Positions 10,227 to 19,401 of a DNA stretch of 64,000 nucleotides are shown here, piece by piece. The stretch spans positions 1,265,275 through 1,329,274 of the forward strand of contig NZ_JABWDU010000001.1 of NCBI RefSeq assembly GCF_013371465.1, read 5' to 3'. Position numbers and translations under genes: made by a program. Positions within the stretch are counted from its first letter, which is position 1; each line of letters starts with the position of its first letter. The DNA comes from Ensifer oleiphilus (lineage in GTDB: Bacteria > Pseudomonadota > Alphaproteobacteria > Rhizobiales > Rhizobiaceae). The notes below the pieces were generated by a model, which ran no database searches, was not told the DNA's origin, and saw nothing but the letters and a program-made list of their open reading frames with translations.

Positions 10227-10565
10227 ATGAGCGGAAAAACAGTAACACGAGCAGACTTGGCTGAGTCGGTTTTTCGCAAGGTGGGTCTGTCGCGCACAGA
10301 GTCTGCCGAGCTGGTGGAAACCGTCATTGACGAAATATGCAACGCAATCGTGCGTGGCGAGAGCGTGAAACTGTCCTCCTTCGCGACGTTTCAGGTTCGT
10401 GACAAGAACGAACGTATCGGCCGCAACCCGAAGACCGGCGAGGAAGTACCGATTTCGCCGCGGCGGGTGATGACCTTCAAGGCGTCCAATGTCCTGAAGC
10501 AGCGCGTGCTGAAATCGCATCTGAGCCGCAAGGCCAAGCAGAAGCCGGCCTCTCCCGTATCGTAA
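10227..10565 (+). CDS. ihfA: Integration host factor alpha subunit
   Basis: A 112-residue DNA-bending protein of the HU/IHF family. The N-terminus [15 protein letters not shown], the arm motif [12 protein letters not shown] and a long basic tail identify the alpha subunit of IHF. The partner subunit (ihfB) is not in the window. It lies about 90 bases after fabH and is followed by a MerR-type regulator; this plsX-fabH-ihfA-merR order is standard in alphaproteobacteria. Confidence 0.95.
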   Translation: MSGKTVTRADLAESVFRKVGLSRTESAELVETVIDEICNAIVRGESVKLSSFATFQVRDKNERIGRNPKTGEEVPISPRRVMTFKASNVLKQRVLKSHLSRKAKQKPASPVS

Positions 10566-10626
10566 GCGGGGGTCGGCAACCACAATGTGGTTGAAAACCC
10601 ATCCATAAGCCGTTGAAATGGAGCCG

Positions 10627-10651
10627 ATTCGTGCGATCATCGCACGCATCG
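10627..10651. promoter_or_regulatory. Palindrome between ihfA and the MerR gene
   Basis: Seven-base arms GTGCGAT and ATCGCAC meet around a single C, and the symmetry extends imperfectly outward. There is no T run, so it looks more like an operator or attenuator stem than an intrinsic terminator. It lies about 55 bases before the MerR-family start, which would fit autoregulation. Confidence 0.4.
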
Positions 10652-10704
10652 GTTCATTGCGACACAGGCCTGCCCCGAGTCGCATGACATGGAATGGGAA
10701 CGAA

Positions 10705-11241
10705 ATGGAAAAAAGCCCCGACGCTTTTCGCACCATCAGCGAGGTCGCCGACGATCTCGATCTGCCGCAGCATGTCCTGCGTTTCTGGGAAACACGGTTC
10801 CAGCAGATCAAGCCGATGAAGCGTGGCGGCGGCCGGCGCTACTATCGTCCCGAGGATGTCGATCTGCTGAAGGGCATCCGTCATCTGCTTTATGATCACG
10901 GTTATACCATCAAGGGCGTGCAGAAGCTGCTGAAGACCAACGGCAACAAGTTCGTGGCGGCGATTGCCAGCGGCGATCTCGCGACCGTCGAGGCCCTGGC
11001 CGCATCCAGCAACGAGGAGCCGCCACCGCCGAAGGCCGGCCTGTCCGAAGAAGATCAGATTGTCGGCCGCGCCAAGGCGCCTGCGAGCCGCCGCTTTTTC
11101 TCCTTCGGCGGCGGCAATGATGACGTTCCGGAAATATCCCTCGGCAAATCGTCCTCCGTCGGCAAGGAAGACCGCGCGCTGCTTCAGGAGGCACTCTACG
11201 ATCTCCTGGAATGCAAGCGATTGCTCGACCAGGCCCGGTAA
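10705..11241 (+). CDS. MerR-family transcriptional regulator
   Basis: A 178-residue regulator. Residues 8-75 are a MerR winged helix: [24 protein letters not shown], then [38 protein letters not shown]. The rest is low-complexity, with a short conserved C-terminal helix ([17 protein letters not shown]). There are no effector-binding cysteines. This variant is always linked to ihfA in alphaproteobacteria; its targets are unknown. An ATG at 10684 is an alternative start. Confidence 0.88.
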   Translation: MEKSPDAFRTISEVADDLDLPQHVLRFWETRFQQIKPMKRGGGRRYYRPEDVDLLKGIRHLLYDHGYTIKGVQKLLKTNGNKFVAAIASGDLATVEALAASSNEEPPPPKAGLSEEDQIVGRAKAPASRRFFSFGGGNDDVPEISLGKSSSVGKEDRALLQEALYDLLECKRLLDQAR

Positions 11242-11437
11242 CCGCATCCCTCGGCAAAGTTCGGCGGCGAGCCGTCCTCGGGGCCTTCAATCGTGACGGC
11301 AGCGCGGCAGCCATCATCGGCGGGCGGCGTAGCGACCGCCATCAGCTGTGCACCGGCATTGAAAGCGCACGGAATCTTGTCTGAGGGCGATCGTTATTTC
11401 GGGATGACGAATGCGGGGGGGGGCGGGCTGTCTGCCT
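11242..11437. other. Gene-free spacer with a G tract
   Basis: 196 bases between the MerR gene and the IS630 remnant. It includes a run of ten G residues around 11415-11423. I see no coding pattern in it. Confidence 0.4.
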
Positions 11438-11439
11438 TA

Positions 11440-11704
11440 GAGTCTGTCGGCGCTAATCGGAATCGAAATGCGATGCTATCCGCAAAGTCGGTGCCCACCT
11501 CCTCTCCTGCCGCCTGACAACCCAGACCTCAATACATCGAAATGATGTTCGCAAAGCTCAAGACACTCGTCAAAAAGACCGACGAGCGAACCGTCGAAAC
11601 AACATGGAGGCGTATCGGAGAACTTCTCATCGTCTTCAGCCCGCAGGAATGCTCAAACTATCTCAGGCACGAAGGTTATGAATCAATGTAAGCCTGACAG
11701 ACTC
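11440..11704 (+). mobile_element. Decayed IS630-family remnant, 265 bp, with both ends and TA duplication
   Basis: The left end reads GAGTCTGTCGG (from 11440) and the right end is its inverted match, CCTGACAGACTC (to 11704). Each end abuts a TA dinucleotide (11438-11439 and 11705-11706), the target duplication typical of the IS630/Tc1-mariner group. Between them lies the 3' third of a transposase gene. The element has lost most of its length by internal deletion but keeps both termini, so it resembles a MITE-like derivative that a related active transposase could still move. Confidence 0.8.
11475..11691 (+). pseudogene. IS630 transposase C-terminal fragment with two frameshifts
   Basis: Three frames together read as the end of an IS630-type DDE transposase. 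From 11475 comes AIRKVGAHLL, from 11507 in another frame LPPDNPDLN, and from 11536 in a third frame IEMMFAKLK followed by a C-terminal tail to a TAA at 11689. An intact family member would read roughly LPPYSPDLNPIE across the middle, where the E is the last catalytic residue. The N-terminal part with the two catalytic aspartates is missing. The last frame alone is 49 codons from an ATG at 11542. Confidence 0.8.
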
Positions 11705-11706
11705 TA

Positions 11707-11989
11707 GCATGCACCGTGCCTTCGATCCCTGAGGCCAGAACATGCCCCAGCGCACAGCGTCCCCGTCGCTGCATCGCGCGGGGGGGAAACGGTCGGTTTC
11801 AGCAACGAGCGTGCGTAAGGCCGTTCCACTCGTCCCTTGAGGCCTCGCGGGACGGGCTAAGGCTCATTCGGTCGGTCCCGGTCGGGCGAGACTGGAGCGA
11901 TCGGGCCGTTGAGCTGCGACACCGGCGCACTCCTGCGTCGGCATGCTGCCATCACGCAACGTCAGGTGCCGTCAACCATCTTCGGCAAC
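11707..11989. other. Gene-free stretch
   Basis: No convincing coding pattern, RNA gene or repeat seen between the IS630 remnant and the 77-codon gene. It is GC-rich with a run of seven G residues near 11782. The long open frame on the plus strand has no recognisable protein features. Confidence 0.4.
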
Positions 11990-12223
11990 TCAGGCAGCGT
12001 TCAGATCCGCAATCTCGCCGAATTGGACAAGCAGGCGCGGACTGCTCATTTCACCGCTTTCTTCGTCCACCTGGACGGCGTAGGCGGCGACGCCGATATG
12101 CCGCGGCGCCATGGCCGCCGCGACCTTCTCCGCGCCGGCTGCCGTGGTGGCTGCGCGCATCTCGCATGGCGCCAAGCCACCGCGAGCGCGTTTGAACGGC
12201 ATGACGATAAATTTCTCTGACAT
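11990..12223 (-). CDS. Small hypothetical protein, probably LexA-regulated
   Basis: A 77-residue protein that I do not recognise. It begins MSEKFIVMPFKRARGGLAPCEMR, continues with an alanine-rich helix (TTAAGAEKVAAAMA), then a beta-rich segment (IGVAAYAVQVDEESGEM) and ends in LVQFGEIADLNAA. The pattern is like a small alpha-beta protein; there is no signal peptide, membrane segment or zinc site (one cysteine only). A GGAG ribosome site lies 8 bases before the ATG. A perfect GAAC-N7-GAAC LexA box sits 18-32 bases upstream, so the gene is likely part of the SOS response. Function unknown. Confidence 0.7.
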   Translation of the reverse strand: MSEKFIVMPFKRARGGLAPCEMRAATTAAGAEKVAAAMAPRHIGVAAYAVQVDEESGEMSSPRLLVQFGEIADLNAA

Positions 12224-12240
12224 CGCGCAAACTCCAATTT

Positions 12241-12255
12241 GTTCTACAAATGTTC
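12241..12255 (-). promoter_or_regulatory. LexA (SOS) box, GTTC-N7-GTTC
   Basis: The plus strand reads GTTC, TACAAAT, GTTC: an exact direct repeat with 7-base spacing, the known LexA-binding sequence of alphaproteobacteria. It begins 18 bases before the ATG of the 77-codon gene, where bound LexA would cover the promoter. No gene starts on the other side. Confidence 0.75.
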
Positions 12256-12552
12256 TTGTTGTGGGAAGAAGTCAACGACTTTGTTTTCGGTGGCTGAGGA
12301 CGCGGTTCCGGTACTTGAGGCGCGGCGCGAGAACGCAAGGCAGGAAGGGCGTTCTTGCCCGCGGCCGCCGAGCCGAAAGCATGATCTCCCTGAGTGCGGA
12401 TTCGACGGTCGAGATCTCGGTACATCCGGCCCGATCGTTTGAGCCGCCTCACGCGATATCCGGCTTATCCACGTTGTTTGTTCCTTTTTCGCTCCGAGTT
12501 CGAAATTCCCGCTTGCGCTCTAAGCGGTGGTTATATAGGGATTTCCTCGGTC
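12256..12552. other. Gene-free stretch before tRNA-Pro
   Basis: About 300 bases with no supported gene. The promoter of tRNA-Pro should lie in the last 60 bases, where TATATAGGG occurs near 12533; the -35 partner is unclear. Confidence 0.4.
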
Positions 12553-12629
<77 letters not shown>

Positions 12630-12951
12630 AAATTCCCTTTGAGCGCAATGACTTAGGTTTCTGAGGCATTGCACCCCCAAGCGTAACCGGAACAAATCAC
12701 TCTCGCGACGCAGCGCGACGCAAGGTGCTCAAGAACCAATCAACCTGTCGCTCTTCCGCTTGGTTTCTTACCTCGTCGAAGCTGTTTGAGGGATTTGTCG
12801 TTTTCTCTCGCAAGGGATCAACGCCCAGGGGCGTGCAGGTTGGCACTGTCTTTTCGATCATGACCTGGGCAAGTCTGGGTGGGTGGCACAGAGCGTCGTG
12901 AAACATCGGCGGCGACGGCCGACGTAGGCGCAAGGAGCCTCTCTGCTTCAA
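12630..12951. other. Gene-free stretch after tRNA-Pro
   Basis: About 320 bases. An 84-codon open frame on the minus strand (12697-12951) starts right at the acyltransferase end, but it has no ribosome site or family motif that I can identify, so I do not call it. I saw no repeat of the tRNA 3' end here, so there is no evidence for an integrated element. Confidence 0.4.
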
Positions 12952-14970
12952 TCAAGAGGAGTGTTCGGTTCCGGGTCGCGCAGGCTCGGACGGCGCGAAG
13001 ACCTTGACGGCACCCAGCAGGGCGTCGATGACAAGGTCGGCGCCTTCGATCGTCAGATGATCGCTGTTCCAGTAGAGGAAGTGTGGGGCCTTGTAAGCCC
13101 GGCAAACGGTTCCATCACAGAACAATGGCCGCGGGTCGAACCGTATCACCTCCGGGTGATCGGCCAGGATGGCGGACAGCGAACGGTCGAAGAGCTGGAT
13201 GCGCTGCCGGAACTCCGCTTCGGGAATGGCGCACTGGTCGATCGATTTGGCGTTCAGGCTGCCCCGCAACGATGCCATAATGGGATTGTCGAATGCCACG
13301 CAGTCGCGCGGCTGGAAAATCATGTCAGGGATGTCACCAAGGACGATCACGCGTTTTCCCTGCGCGATCAAACCTTTGAGCAGTTTGTTGCCGGACGCCT
13401 CAAATCTCGCGCGCTGCGCTGCCGTGAGATCACCGGCCACTCTCTGGCCTTCGACATTCTCGTGCTTCATGCCTGCGGCGAGGACGCTGTAGTAACCGGC
13501 AAGAACGATTGTCTTGATCGAACTGCTGGACTTGAGAAATGCGAAGGTCTGCGCGGCGACTTTTTCACAATTTGCATTGCCGGAAAGCGGGAGGCAGTCG
13601 GGTGTGCTCGTGTTGAGAACGCTGAGATCGGGCAGTTTCCTGGCTAGGCTCTGATAGTATTGGTGCGCGTGGGAATCGCCGATGATTGCAATGTCTGCCT
13701 CCCGTTCTTTCGAGAGCAGACAACTCCAGGCTCCAGCCAATTCTGGATAGATCGTGGAACATGCCTCGTTCGTCATGGGATGCGGATAACGGGCGAAGAG
13801 CACGTCCGCTGACGTTGGGGACAGCTCGATGCGGCTCGGTATGCCGTTCAGCGCGTGGACGCTGGTGCCCGCGACGAACAATGCGACCATGCCTGCCGAT
13901 AGCGCTGGCAACCAAACCCGTTTGTTTCCGCCATAGCGGATCGGTTTCTCGATGAACTTGTATGTCGCCCAGGCCAGAGTAATGGCCGCCACGACGGCAA
14001 TCAGTCGCGCCTCCCAGGCTATATCCCGATACGTTCCGTCGGCCTTGCCGATACGCAGGAAGGCGAGGATCGGCCAATGCCAGAGATACAACGGATAGCT
14101 GATCAGTCCGAACCAGACGGCTATGCGGTTGGAAAGGATCGTTCGGTTGACGATGGCGGTTGGTCCGGCTGCAATCAACAACACCGCGCCCGCCACGGGA
14201 AGAAGTGCCCAGGCGCCAGGGAAGGCATAGTATTTTTTGACGACGAGCAGTCCAACGACGATCATCACGAGACCAGCGATCGAAAAGGTGTCGCGCTGCT
14301 TGTCGCCCGGCAAGATCCCTTTGGTGCAGCAATAGGCCAGGATGCCACCGGCCATCAGCTCCCAGAAGCGGGTCGGTGGCGCATAGAAGGCAATCGTCGG
14401 GTTGGTAAATGTGAAGTAGACGCCGGACGCGAAGGAAAGGAACGCCACCCCAATGGATAGCCTGAGAAACGAGAGCCGCATGCGCCAGGCGGGCCAAAGA
14501 AAGACGGGCCACACGATGTAGAACTGCTCTTCGATGCCAAGCGACCATAGATGCAGCAACGGCTTCAATGTCGATGAAATATCAAAATAGCCGACTTCAT
14601 GCCACAGCAGCAGATTGACGACAAATGCCGAGCTTCCTGCAACGTGTTTGCCGATCTGGGCGTACTCGTCGGAAAAGAGCGACAACCAGCCGACGCCCAG
14701 GCAGGCTGCCAGCACTGCGATCAGCGCCGGAAAAATGCGCAAGGCCCGGCGGCCATAGAAGCGCGCAATCGAGAAATTGCCGGCCTGAAGCTCGCGTAAC
14801 AGAATTCCCGTAATCAGAAACCCTGAGATGACGAAGAAGATGTCGACGCCGATAAAGCCGCCCTTCAGCTTACCCGTCGGAAAGGCGTGATAGAGAACGA
14901 CTGACAGAACGGCGACCGCGCGCAAGCCGTCGATATCCCGCCTGTATGACGCGTCATGCAGGGCCGACAT
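12952..14970 (-). CDS. OafA/YrhL-type acyltransferase with C-terminal SGNH domain
   Basis: A 672-residue membrane enzyme likely to acetylate a surface polysaccharide. Residues 1-370 are the acyltransferase-3 domain: YRRDIDGLRAVAVLSVVLYHA with its catalytic-type histidine, FFVISGFLITGIL, about ten helices, and SLGIEEQFYIVWPV. From about 420 on is an SGNH-hydrolase-like domain: IAIIGDSHAHQYY gives the GDSH block and YWNSDHLTIEGADLV gives the C-terminal DxxH pair. Such two-domain proteins O-acetylate LPS or exopolysaccharide. It lies between tRNA-Pro and the exopolysaccharide operon and may modify its product. Confidence 0.92.
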   Translation of the reverse strand: MSALHDASYRRDIDGLRAVAVLSVVLYHAFPTGKLKGGFIGVDIFFVISGFLITGILLRELQAGNFSIARFYGRRALRIFPALIAVLAACLGVGWLSLFSDEYAQIGKHVAGSSAFVVNLLLWHEVGYFDISSTLKPLLHLWSLGIEEQFYIVWPVFLWPAWRMRLSFLRLSIGVAFLSFASGVYFTFTNPTIAFYAPPTRFWELMAGGILAYCCTKGILPGDKQRDTFSIAGLVMIVVGLLVVKKYYAFPGAWALLPVAGAVLLIAAGPTAIVNRTILSNRIAVWFGLISYPLYLWHWPILAFLRIGKADGTYRDIAWEARLIAVVAAITLAWATYKFIEKPIRYGGNKRVWLPALSAGMVALFVAGTSVHALNGIPSRIELSPTSADVLFARYPHPMTNEACSTIYPELAGAWSCLLSKEREADIAIIGDSHAHQYYQSLARKLPDLSVLNTSTPDCLPLSGNANCEKVAAQTFAFLKSSSSIKTIVLAGYYSVLAAGMKHENVEGQRVAGDLTAAQRARFEASGNKLLKGLIAQGKRVIVLGDIPDMIFQPRDCVAFDNPIMASLRGSLNAKSIDQCAIPEAEFRQRIQLFDRSLSAILADHPEVIRFDPRPLFCDGTVCRAYKAPHFLYWNSDHLTIEGADLVIDALLGAVKVFAPSEPARPGTEHSS

Positions 14971-15352
14971 TGTTTAGCGATACGTTGGTGAGCTGAGCAT
15001 ACGCATCCGAATACCGTCTGAGCGTAAGCCGATCAAGAGGGGTAGGGCATTCTCCTCCGTTTCAGGCGCGATCACCGCAGCTGGATGCGCAGGACCAGCG
15101 CTGCAGAAATTTGCCACATCGCCCCGCAGGTGAAGGGCGTGCGTCGGGCGCGCGCTCGGCGATTGATGGAATTGCTGGTTTGCGTCGAGGACACGGCGTT
15201 GCTCTTGGCGAATGTGCAAACGGAGAACTGCTGACCGCTTAGAAATTCATCTCGGCCGGCCAGTTCGTGATCAAGGGGCGTCTCCAGATTGATGGAGACA
15301 GGCGCATGGGATCATTTCTTTCAAGAGCGCGTGCCCTTCCTGGCGGCACCTG
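14971..15352. other. Gene-free stretch
   Basis: 382 bases between the acyltransferase and the glycosyltransferase operon end. No supported gene. A short inverted repeat, CGTCTCCA and TGGAGACAGG, lies at about 15278-15303 and could end transcription, but it has no T run. Confidence 0.4.
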
Positions 15353-16543
15353 TCAGGCCATTGCGCTGACGCGCCGACGCTCCGCCAGCTTCCGATAAAG
15401 CATCTCCGTCCGATCGAGCATGGTATCGAGCGTGAAGCGTGATTTCAGCCTGTCGGCTGCCTTTGCAAGCCTGGCGAAGGTGTAGGGCGCGGCTGCCGCA
15501 ACCATGGTCTTGGCGAGTTCGGAGACATCGTCGCTGTTCTGCACGATAAAACCGTTGCGACCGTGCTCGATCACGGTTCGAGCGCCGCCGATATCGGTGG
15601 CGATAATCGGTTTGCCGGCGGCCGCGCCCTCCAGCATGACATAGGACATCGCTTCGTAGCGGCTCGGCATGACCAGCACGTCGAATGCCGGGGCCGCTTG
15701 CGGGCCTGTGAATGCGGATGTCAGATGCATCCGGTTCTGCAGCCCGCTCTCAGAGATCGCTTTTCGAACCATGCTTTCCATCTCGCCGGCACCAACCATC
15801 ACGACGTGACTGTTTTTTACTGTCGCGGCGACATTCCTAAAGGCGGCAACGAGCCTTTCCGGCGCCTTCTGAGCCGTCAGGCGGCCGATGAATCCGAAGA
15901 CAAATGCATCCGGAGCAATGCCGAAGCTGGCACGGATGGTTGATGCCATATCGGGTGACGGCGGCGCGACGCCGTTGACGATCACCGACATCCGCTCGTC
16001 CGGCATATGCAATGACCGGGCGTGGGAAAGCTCGTCGTCGGAAACGCAGATGAGGTGATCGGTATAGAACCAGGCGAGACCCCATTCGATCGCACCGTAG
16101 ATCAGCCTGCCGCCGCGCCCGAGTGTCGGGTCCAGCGTGCGGAAGGCGTGCGGCGTGTAGATACGGGGTACGTGGTGGCCGGGCAAGCGCAGCCGCGTCA
16201 GTGCCCCGGCCTTGGAGCTGTGGCCGTGAATGATATCGAATGGGCCATGACGGCGCATGATCCGGCGCAGCGCCAGAAAGGCCGGGACGTCCGAGGGCCC
16301 CGGGGCACGTTTCATATCGACGGCGTGGACCGCGGGCAGGCCCACGGCCTTGAGTTCGCGGACGAAACTTTCCTCGGCTCGCACCGGGGAATAGACCGCC
16401 TCGACATGATGGCCGCGCAGATGCATGCCGCGACAAAGATCGATGAAATGCCGGCCGGAACCGCCACCGCTCGGCTCAAGCACTTCGAGCAGGCGCAAGG
16501 GCGCGGGGGAGGGGCGATTGGACAAAGGAAGTTCCATGTTCAT
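15353..16543 (-). CDS. GT4-family glycosyltransferase (last gene of polysaccharide operon)
   Basis: A GT-B fold retaining glycosyltransferase of family 4, about 396 residues. The N-terminal half has the acceptor-side motif EPSGGGSGRHFIDLC; the C-terminal half has FGFIGRLTAQKAPERLV and the donor-site MPSRYEAMSYVMLEGAAAGKP (EX7E pattern). The start at 16543 overlaps the stop of the upstream ligase gene (ATGA), so the genes are coupled. It probably adds a sugar to a lipid-linked repeat unit. The donor sugar is unknown. Confidence 0.9.
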   Translation of the reverse strand: MNMELPLSNRPSPAPLRLLEVLEPSGGGSGRHFIDLCRGMHLRGHHVEAVYSPVRAEESFVRELKAVGLPAVHAVDMKRAPGPSDVPAFLALRRIMRRHGPFDIIHGHSSKAGALTRLRLPGHHVPRIYTPHAFRTLDPTLGRGGRLIYGAIEWGLAWFYTDHLICVSDDELSHARSLHMPDERMSVIVNGVAPPSPDMASTIRASFGIAPDAFVFGFIGRLTAQKAPERLVAAFRNVAATVKNSHVVMVGAGEMESMVRKAISESGLQNRMHLTSAFTGPQAAPAFDVLVMPSRYEAMSYVMLEGAAAGKPIIATDIGGARTVIEHGRNGFIVQNSDDVSELAKTMVAAAAPYTFARLAKAADRLKSRFTLDTMLDRTEMLYRKLAERRRVSAMA

Positions 16544-17784
16544 GGCTGCCATCCGGCCCGCATTGCTCGACGATGGCGGTATTCGAGGGCGGCGCATCCC
16601 CAGATGATGCCGAGAAGCATGTAAAAATGACGCCAGTGGTCGGTATCGATGACATTGCCGACGCCGACATGGCCGATCAGTGCGACCCAGGCGATCATCA
16701 AGTAGACCTGCCAGGGACGCTCGAGCAGCAGGAAGCGGAAGCCGAGCGACAGCGTCCAGATTATGAGCGTGACGTAGCTGAAGAAGCCGAGCCAGCCGTA
16801 GGATGTGAGCGACTTCAGCCAGACGTTATGTTCGTCCTCGGGGAAGATCGTGCTGAAGACCATCGGGCCGATGCCGAGCGGCTTCTCCATCGACATCAGG
16901 AAGCCGATTCGGTGACGGTCGAATCGGCCAAGATGGCCGCCGTCATAGTCCTGTACGAGCTGCGAGCGGCTGGAGAAAAGCGTGGCAACCTGCTCCGATT
17001 GCAGCGCAACCAGCAGGGCGCCGACCACAAACACACCGCCGACCAGCGCGATGACGAGGATGCGCAGGCGGAAGAGACCGTTGCGCTCCTTGAGCAGCAT
17101 CACGAAGACGAAGGCAAGCACGCAAAAGAGATTGAGCGCCCATGCAGCACGCGAGAACGACAGGAAAACGCCGAGCGCCAGGACGAGAAGGGCGGCGATC
17201 TTTAGCGGCGCTTTGTGGATCGGCTGCGTCAGCAACCCGTGGATCAGATAGAGCGCGGGAACCGACAGGAACGGTCCGAACACGTTCGGGTCCTGGAAAG
17301 CGCCCTTGGCGCGATCGTAGAGCGTGAAGTTTTCAGCGCCCGGGATCGCGCCGAAATAGCCGAGGATGCCGAGCAGGGCAGTCAGGACGGCGGCCGCGAC
17401 CCAGGCGTTGAAGATCAGCCGCAGCCGCTGGTAGCGATCTTCGATGATGGCGGCGTAAAAGATGGCGGACAGTGCCAGAAAGCCGGAGACCGCCATGTAC
17501 ATCGGCCCCTCGGTCAGATCGACCATCGTTGTCAGCGACAGGATCCCGCCGATCATGAAAAGGGTCAGCAATGTCAGGAGCGGCGCGACATAGCGAGAGA
17601 TCTTGAGGCCGAAGAGTGCCCAGAGGCCGATGAGGGCCACCATGAACAATTCATAGGGTGCCGGTTCGGCGATTACGAAACCCGACAGGAACACAGCAAG
17701 CGCAACCAGCCACGAGCCGAAGAGCGAAAGCGCGGCGAGTTGCGGGCGAAAGACGATCGGCTGTGATGTGTCGACGGTGCTCAA
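16540..17784 (-). CDS. O-antigen ligase / polymerase family membrane protein
   Basis: A 414-residue protein with about ten to twelve membrane helices and a large periplasmic loop after the middle (about 255-310) that includes GRFDRHRIGFLMSMEKPLGIGPM and EDEHNVWLKSLTSYGW, the Wzy_C signature of O-antigen ligases and polymerases such as ExoQ. It should polymerise or ligate repeat units in the periplasm. Both ends overlap neighbours by 4 bases (ATGA), which shows tight coupling to the initiating transferase and the downstream glycosyltransferase. Confidence 0.88.
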   Translation of the reverse strand: MSTVDTSQPIVFRPQLAALSLFGSWLVALAVFLSGFVIAEPAPYELFMVALIGLWALFGLKISRYVAPLLTLLTLFMIGGILSLTTMVDLTEGPMYMAVSGFLALSAIFYAAIIEDRYQRLRLIFNAWVAAAVLTALLGILGYFGAIPGAENFTLYDRAKGAFQDPNVFGPFLSVPALYLIHGLLTQPIHKAPLKIAALLVLALGVFLSFSRAAWALNLFCVLAFVFVMLLKERNGLFRLRILVIALVGGVFVVGALLVALQSEQVATLFSSRSQLVQDYDGGHLGRFDRHRIGFLMSMEKPLGIGPMVFSTIFPEDEHNVWLKSLTSYGWLGFFSYVTLIIWTLSLGFRFLLLERPWQVYLMIAWVALIGHVGVGNVIDTDHWRHFYMLLGIIWGCAALEYRHRRAMRAGWQP

Positions 17785-19343
17785 TAGGCATTTTCCGTGT
17801 TGAGCAGCCGGAACGGCGTCAGGAACAGGATCTTCAGGTCGAAGAGCAGCGACCAGTTCTCGATGTAGTGAAGGTCGAAGGCGGTGCGCAGGCGGATCTT
17901 GTCGTCATTGTCGATCTCGCCGCGCCAGCCGTTGATCTGTGCCCAGCCGGTAACCCCGGGCTTTACGCGGTGGCGAGCGAAATACCCTTCGACGACATCC
18001 GAATAGGTACGGTTCTGCGTCTGTGCCAGCACCGCGTGCGGACGCGGGCCGACGAGCGAAAGCTCGCCCTTGAGCACGTTGAAGATCTGCGGCAGCTCGT
18101 CGATCGAGGACTTGCGGATGAAACGCCCGACCGCAGTAACGCGGGGGTCGCCCTTCGTCACGGCATTGCGGGCGGTGGGGTCGCCCAAATGCGTGTACAT
18201 CGAGCGGAACTTGTAGACCTCGATGGTCTCGTTGTTGAAGCCGTGGCGCTTCTGCTTGAAGATGATCGGGCCGGGCGATGTGGCTTTGACCGCAATCGCA
18301 GCGCCCAGCATGACCGGCCACAGCAACACCAGGGCGACGACGCTGAAGAAGATGTCGAAGCCACGTTTGGCAACGGAATCCCAATCGGCGATCGGTTTGT
18401 CGAAAATATCGAGCATCGGCACTTCGCCGACATGGGAATAGCTGCGCGGCCGGAAGCGAAGGTTGTTGGCATGCGCCGCCAGTCGGATATCCACCGGCAG
18501 GATCCAGAGCTTTTTCAGCAGTTGCAGGATGCGTTTTTCAGCGGTCAGCGGCAGCGAGATGATCAGCATGTCGATGCGCGCCAGGCGCGCGAACTCGACC
18601 AGTTCATCGACGGTTCCAAGCTTGGGGTAGCCGGCAATGACATTCGGAGACCGGCGTTCGTCGCGGTCGTCGAAGATGCCGCAGATCCTGATGTCGTTGT
18701 CTGTCTGGTGTTCAAGCGTGCGGATCAGGTCCTTGGCCGGCTGGCCGCCGCCGACGACGACGGCACGACGCTCCATCGTGCCGTTGCGGGCCCAGTGTCG
18801 GATGGAATAGGCGATGAAAGCCCGTTCCGCGACGAGGAAGACCGCACCGGCGACGAACCAGCCGCCAAACCACACACGCGAATACTGGTGGCCGGACTTG
18901 AGGAAGAAGAGCGCGACGGCAATGCCGCCGAACGCAATTGCCCAGGAGGCGAGGATGCGTGGCGTGAACCGCAGCCAGGCGCGAAGGGCGGGGACCTGGT
19001 AGGTGTCGGCGAGTTGCATGGCGGCAACGGCGAGCGCGGAGCCGCCAACGAGGATCGCAAGATACAGCGGCAGCTGATCGAAGCCCGGTTGCACATAAAG
19101 CGCATTGATGGCGTAGCCGATGGCGAAAAGCGCGCAGAATTCGAACAGCCGCATCAGCCCCATGATCATTGCCGGCGAATAGGTGTCCGCGCGGAACTGT
19201 TCGGCAATCTGCCGGGCCAGGGGGTTGAGTTCCGCAGACGTCTCGCCGCCGGCCATTTCGTCCGGCGCACGGGTGCGTATTTCCGAAATCTTCTTGCGAA
19301 GCGCTTCCGGGTCGAAGGCTTCCGACCGCTTAAACTCGTTCAT
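17781..19343 (-). CDS. Exopolysaccharide polyprenyl glycosylphosphotransferase (UppE/HfsE-like)
   Basis: A 520-residue initiating enzyme that moves a sugar-1-phosphate from a nucleotide sugar to undecaprenyl phosphate. Residues about 75-190 hold four membrane helices; 195-300 a Rossmann-like CoA-binding fold (AVVVGGGQPAKDLI); the last 190 residues are the bacterial sugar transferase domain with KRGFDIFFSVVAL, VYKFRSMY, FIRKSSIDELPQIFNVLKGE-type block, LVGPRPH and GVTGWAQINGWRGE. By position and type it matches uppE of the Agrobacterium unipolar polysaccharide locus; that name is an inference. Confidence 0.92.
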   Translation of the reverse strand: MNEFKRSEAFDPEALRKKISEIRTRAPDEMAGGETSAELNPLARQIAEQFRADTYSPAMIMGLMRLFEFCALFAIGYAINALYVQPGFDQLPLYLAILVGGSALAVAAMQLADTYQVPALRAWLRFTPRILASWAIAFGGIAVALFFLKSGHQYSRVWFGGWFVAGAVFLVAERAFIAYSIRHWARNGTMERRAVVVGGGQPAKDLIRTLEHQTDNDIRICGIFDDRDERRSPNVIAGYPKLGTVDELVEFARLARIDMLIISLPLTAEKRILQLLKKLWILPVDIRLAAHANNLRFRPRSYSHVGEVPMLDIFDKPIADWDSVAKRGFDIFFSVVALVLLWPVMLGAAIAVKATSPGPIIFKQKRHGFNNETIEVYKFRSMYTHLGDPTARNAVTKGDPRVTAVGRFIRKSSIDELPQIFNVLKGELSLVGPRPHAVLAQTQNRTYSDVVEGYFARHRVKPGVTGWAQINGWRGEIDNDDKIRLRTAFDLHYIENWSLLFDLKILFLTPFRLLNTENAY

Positions 19344-19401
19344 GGCTTCCTTCCGGCACTGAAGTCCTCAGGCGGGATAGCAGAAAGCCACTAAGAAACG
19401 C

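Noticed and set aside
11716..12220. Two overlapping open frames on the plus strand opposite the 77-codon gene
   Set aside because: The minus-strand gene has a better ribosome site and a LexA box; the plus-strand products look random.
12697..12951. 84-codon frame after tRNA-Pro, possible integrase remnant
   Set aside because: No integrase motif, no ribosome site, and no repeat of the tRNA end that would mark an integrated element.
17658..19394. Open frame of 578 codons antisense to the glycosylphosphotransferase
   Set aside because: The opposite strand encodes a clear enzyme with all its motifs; this frame has no recognisable sequence.
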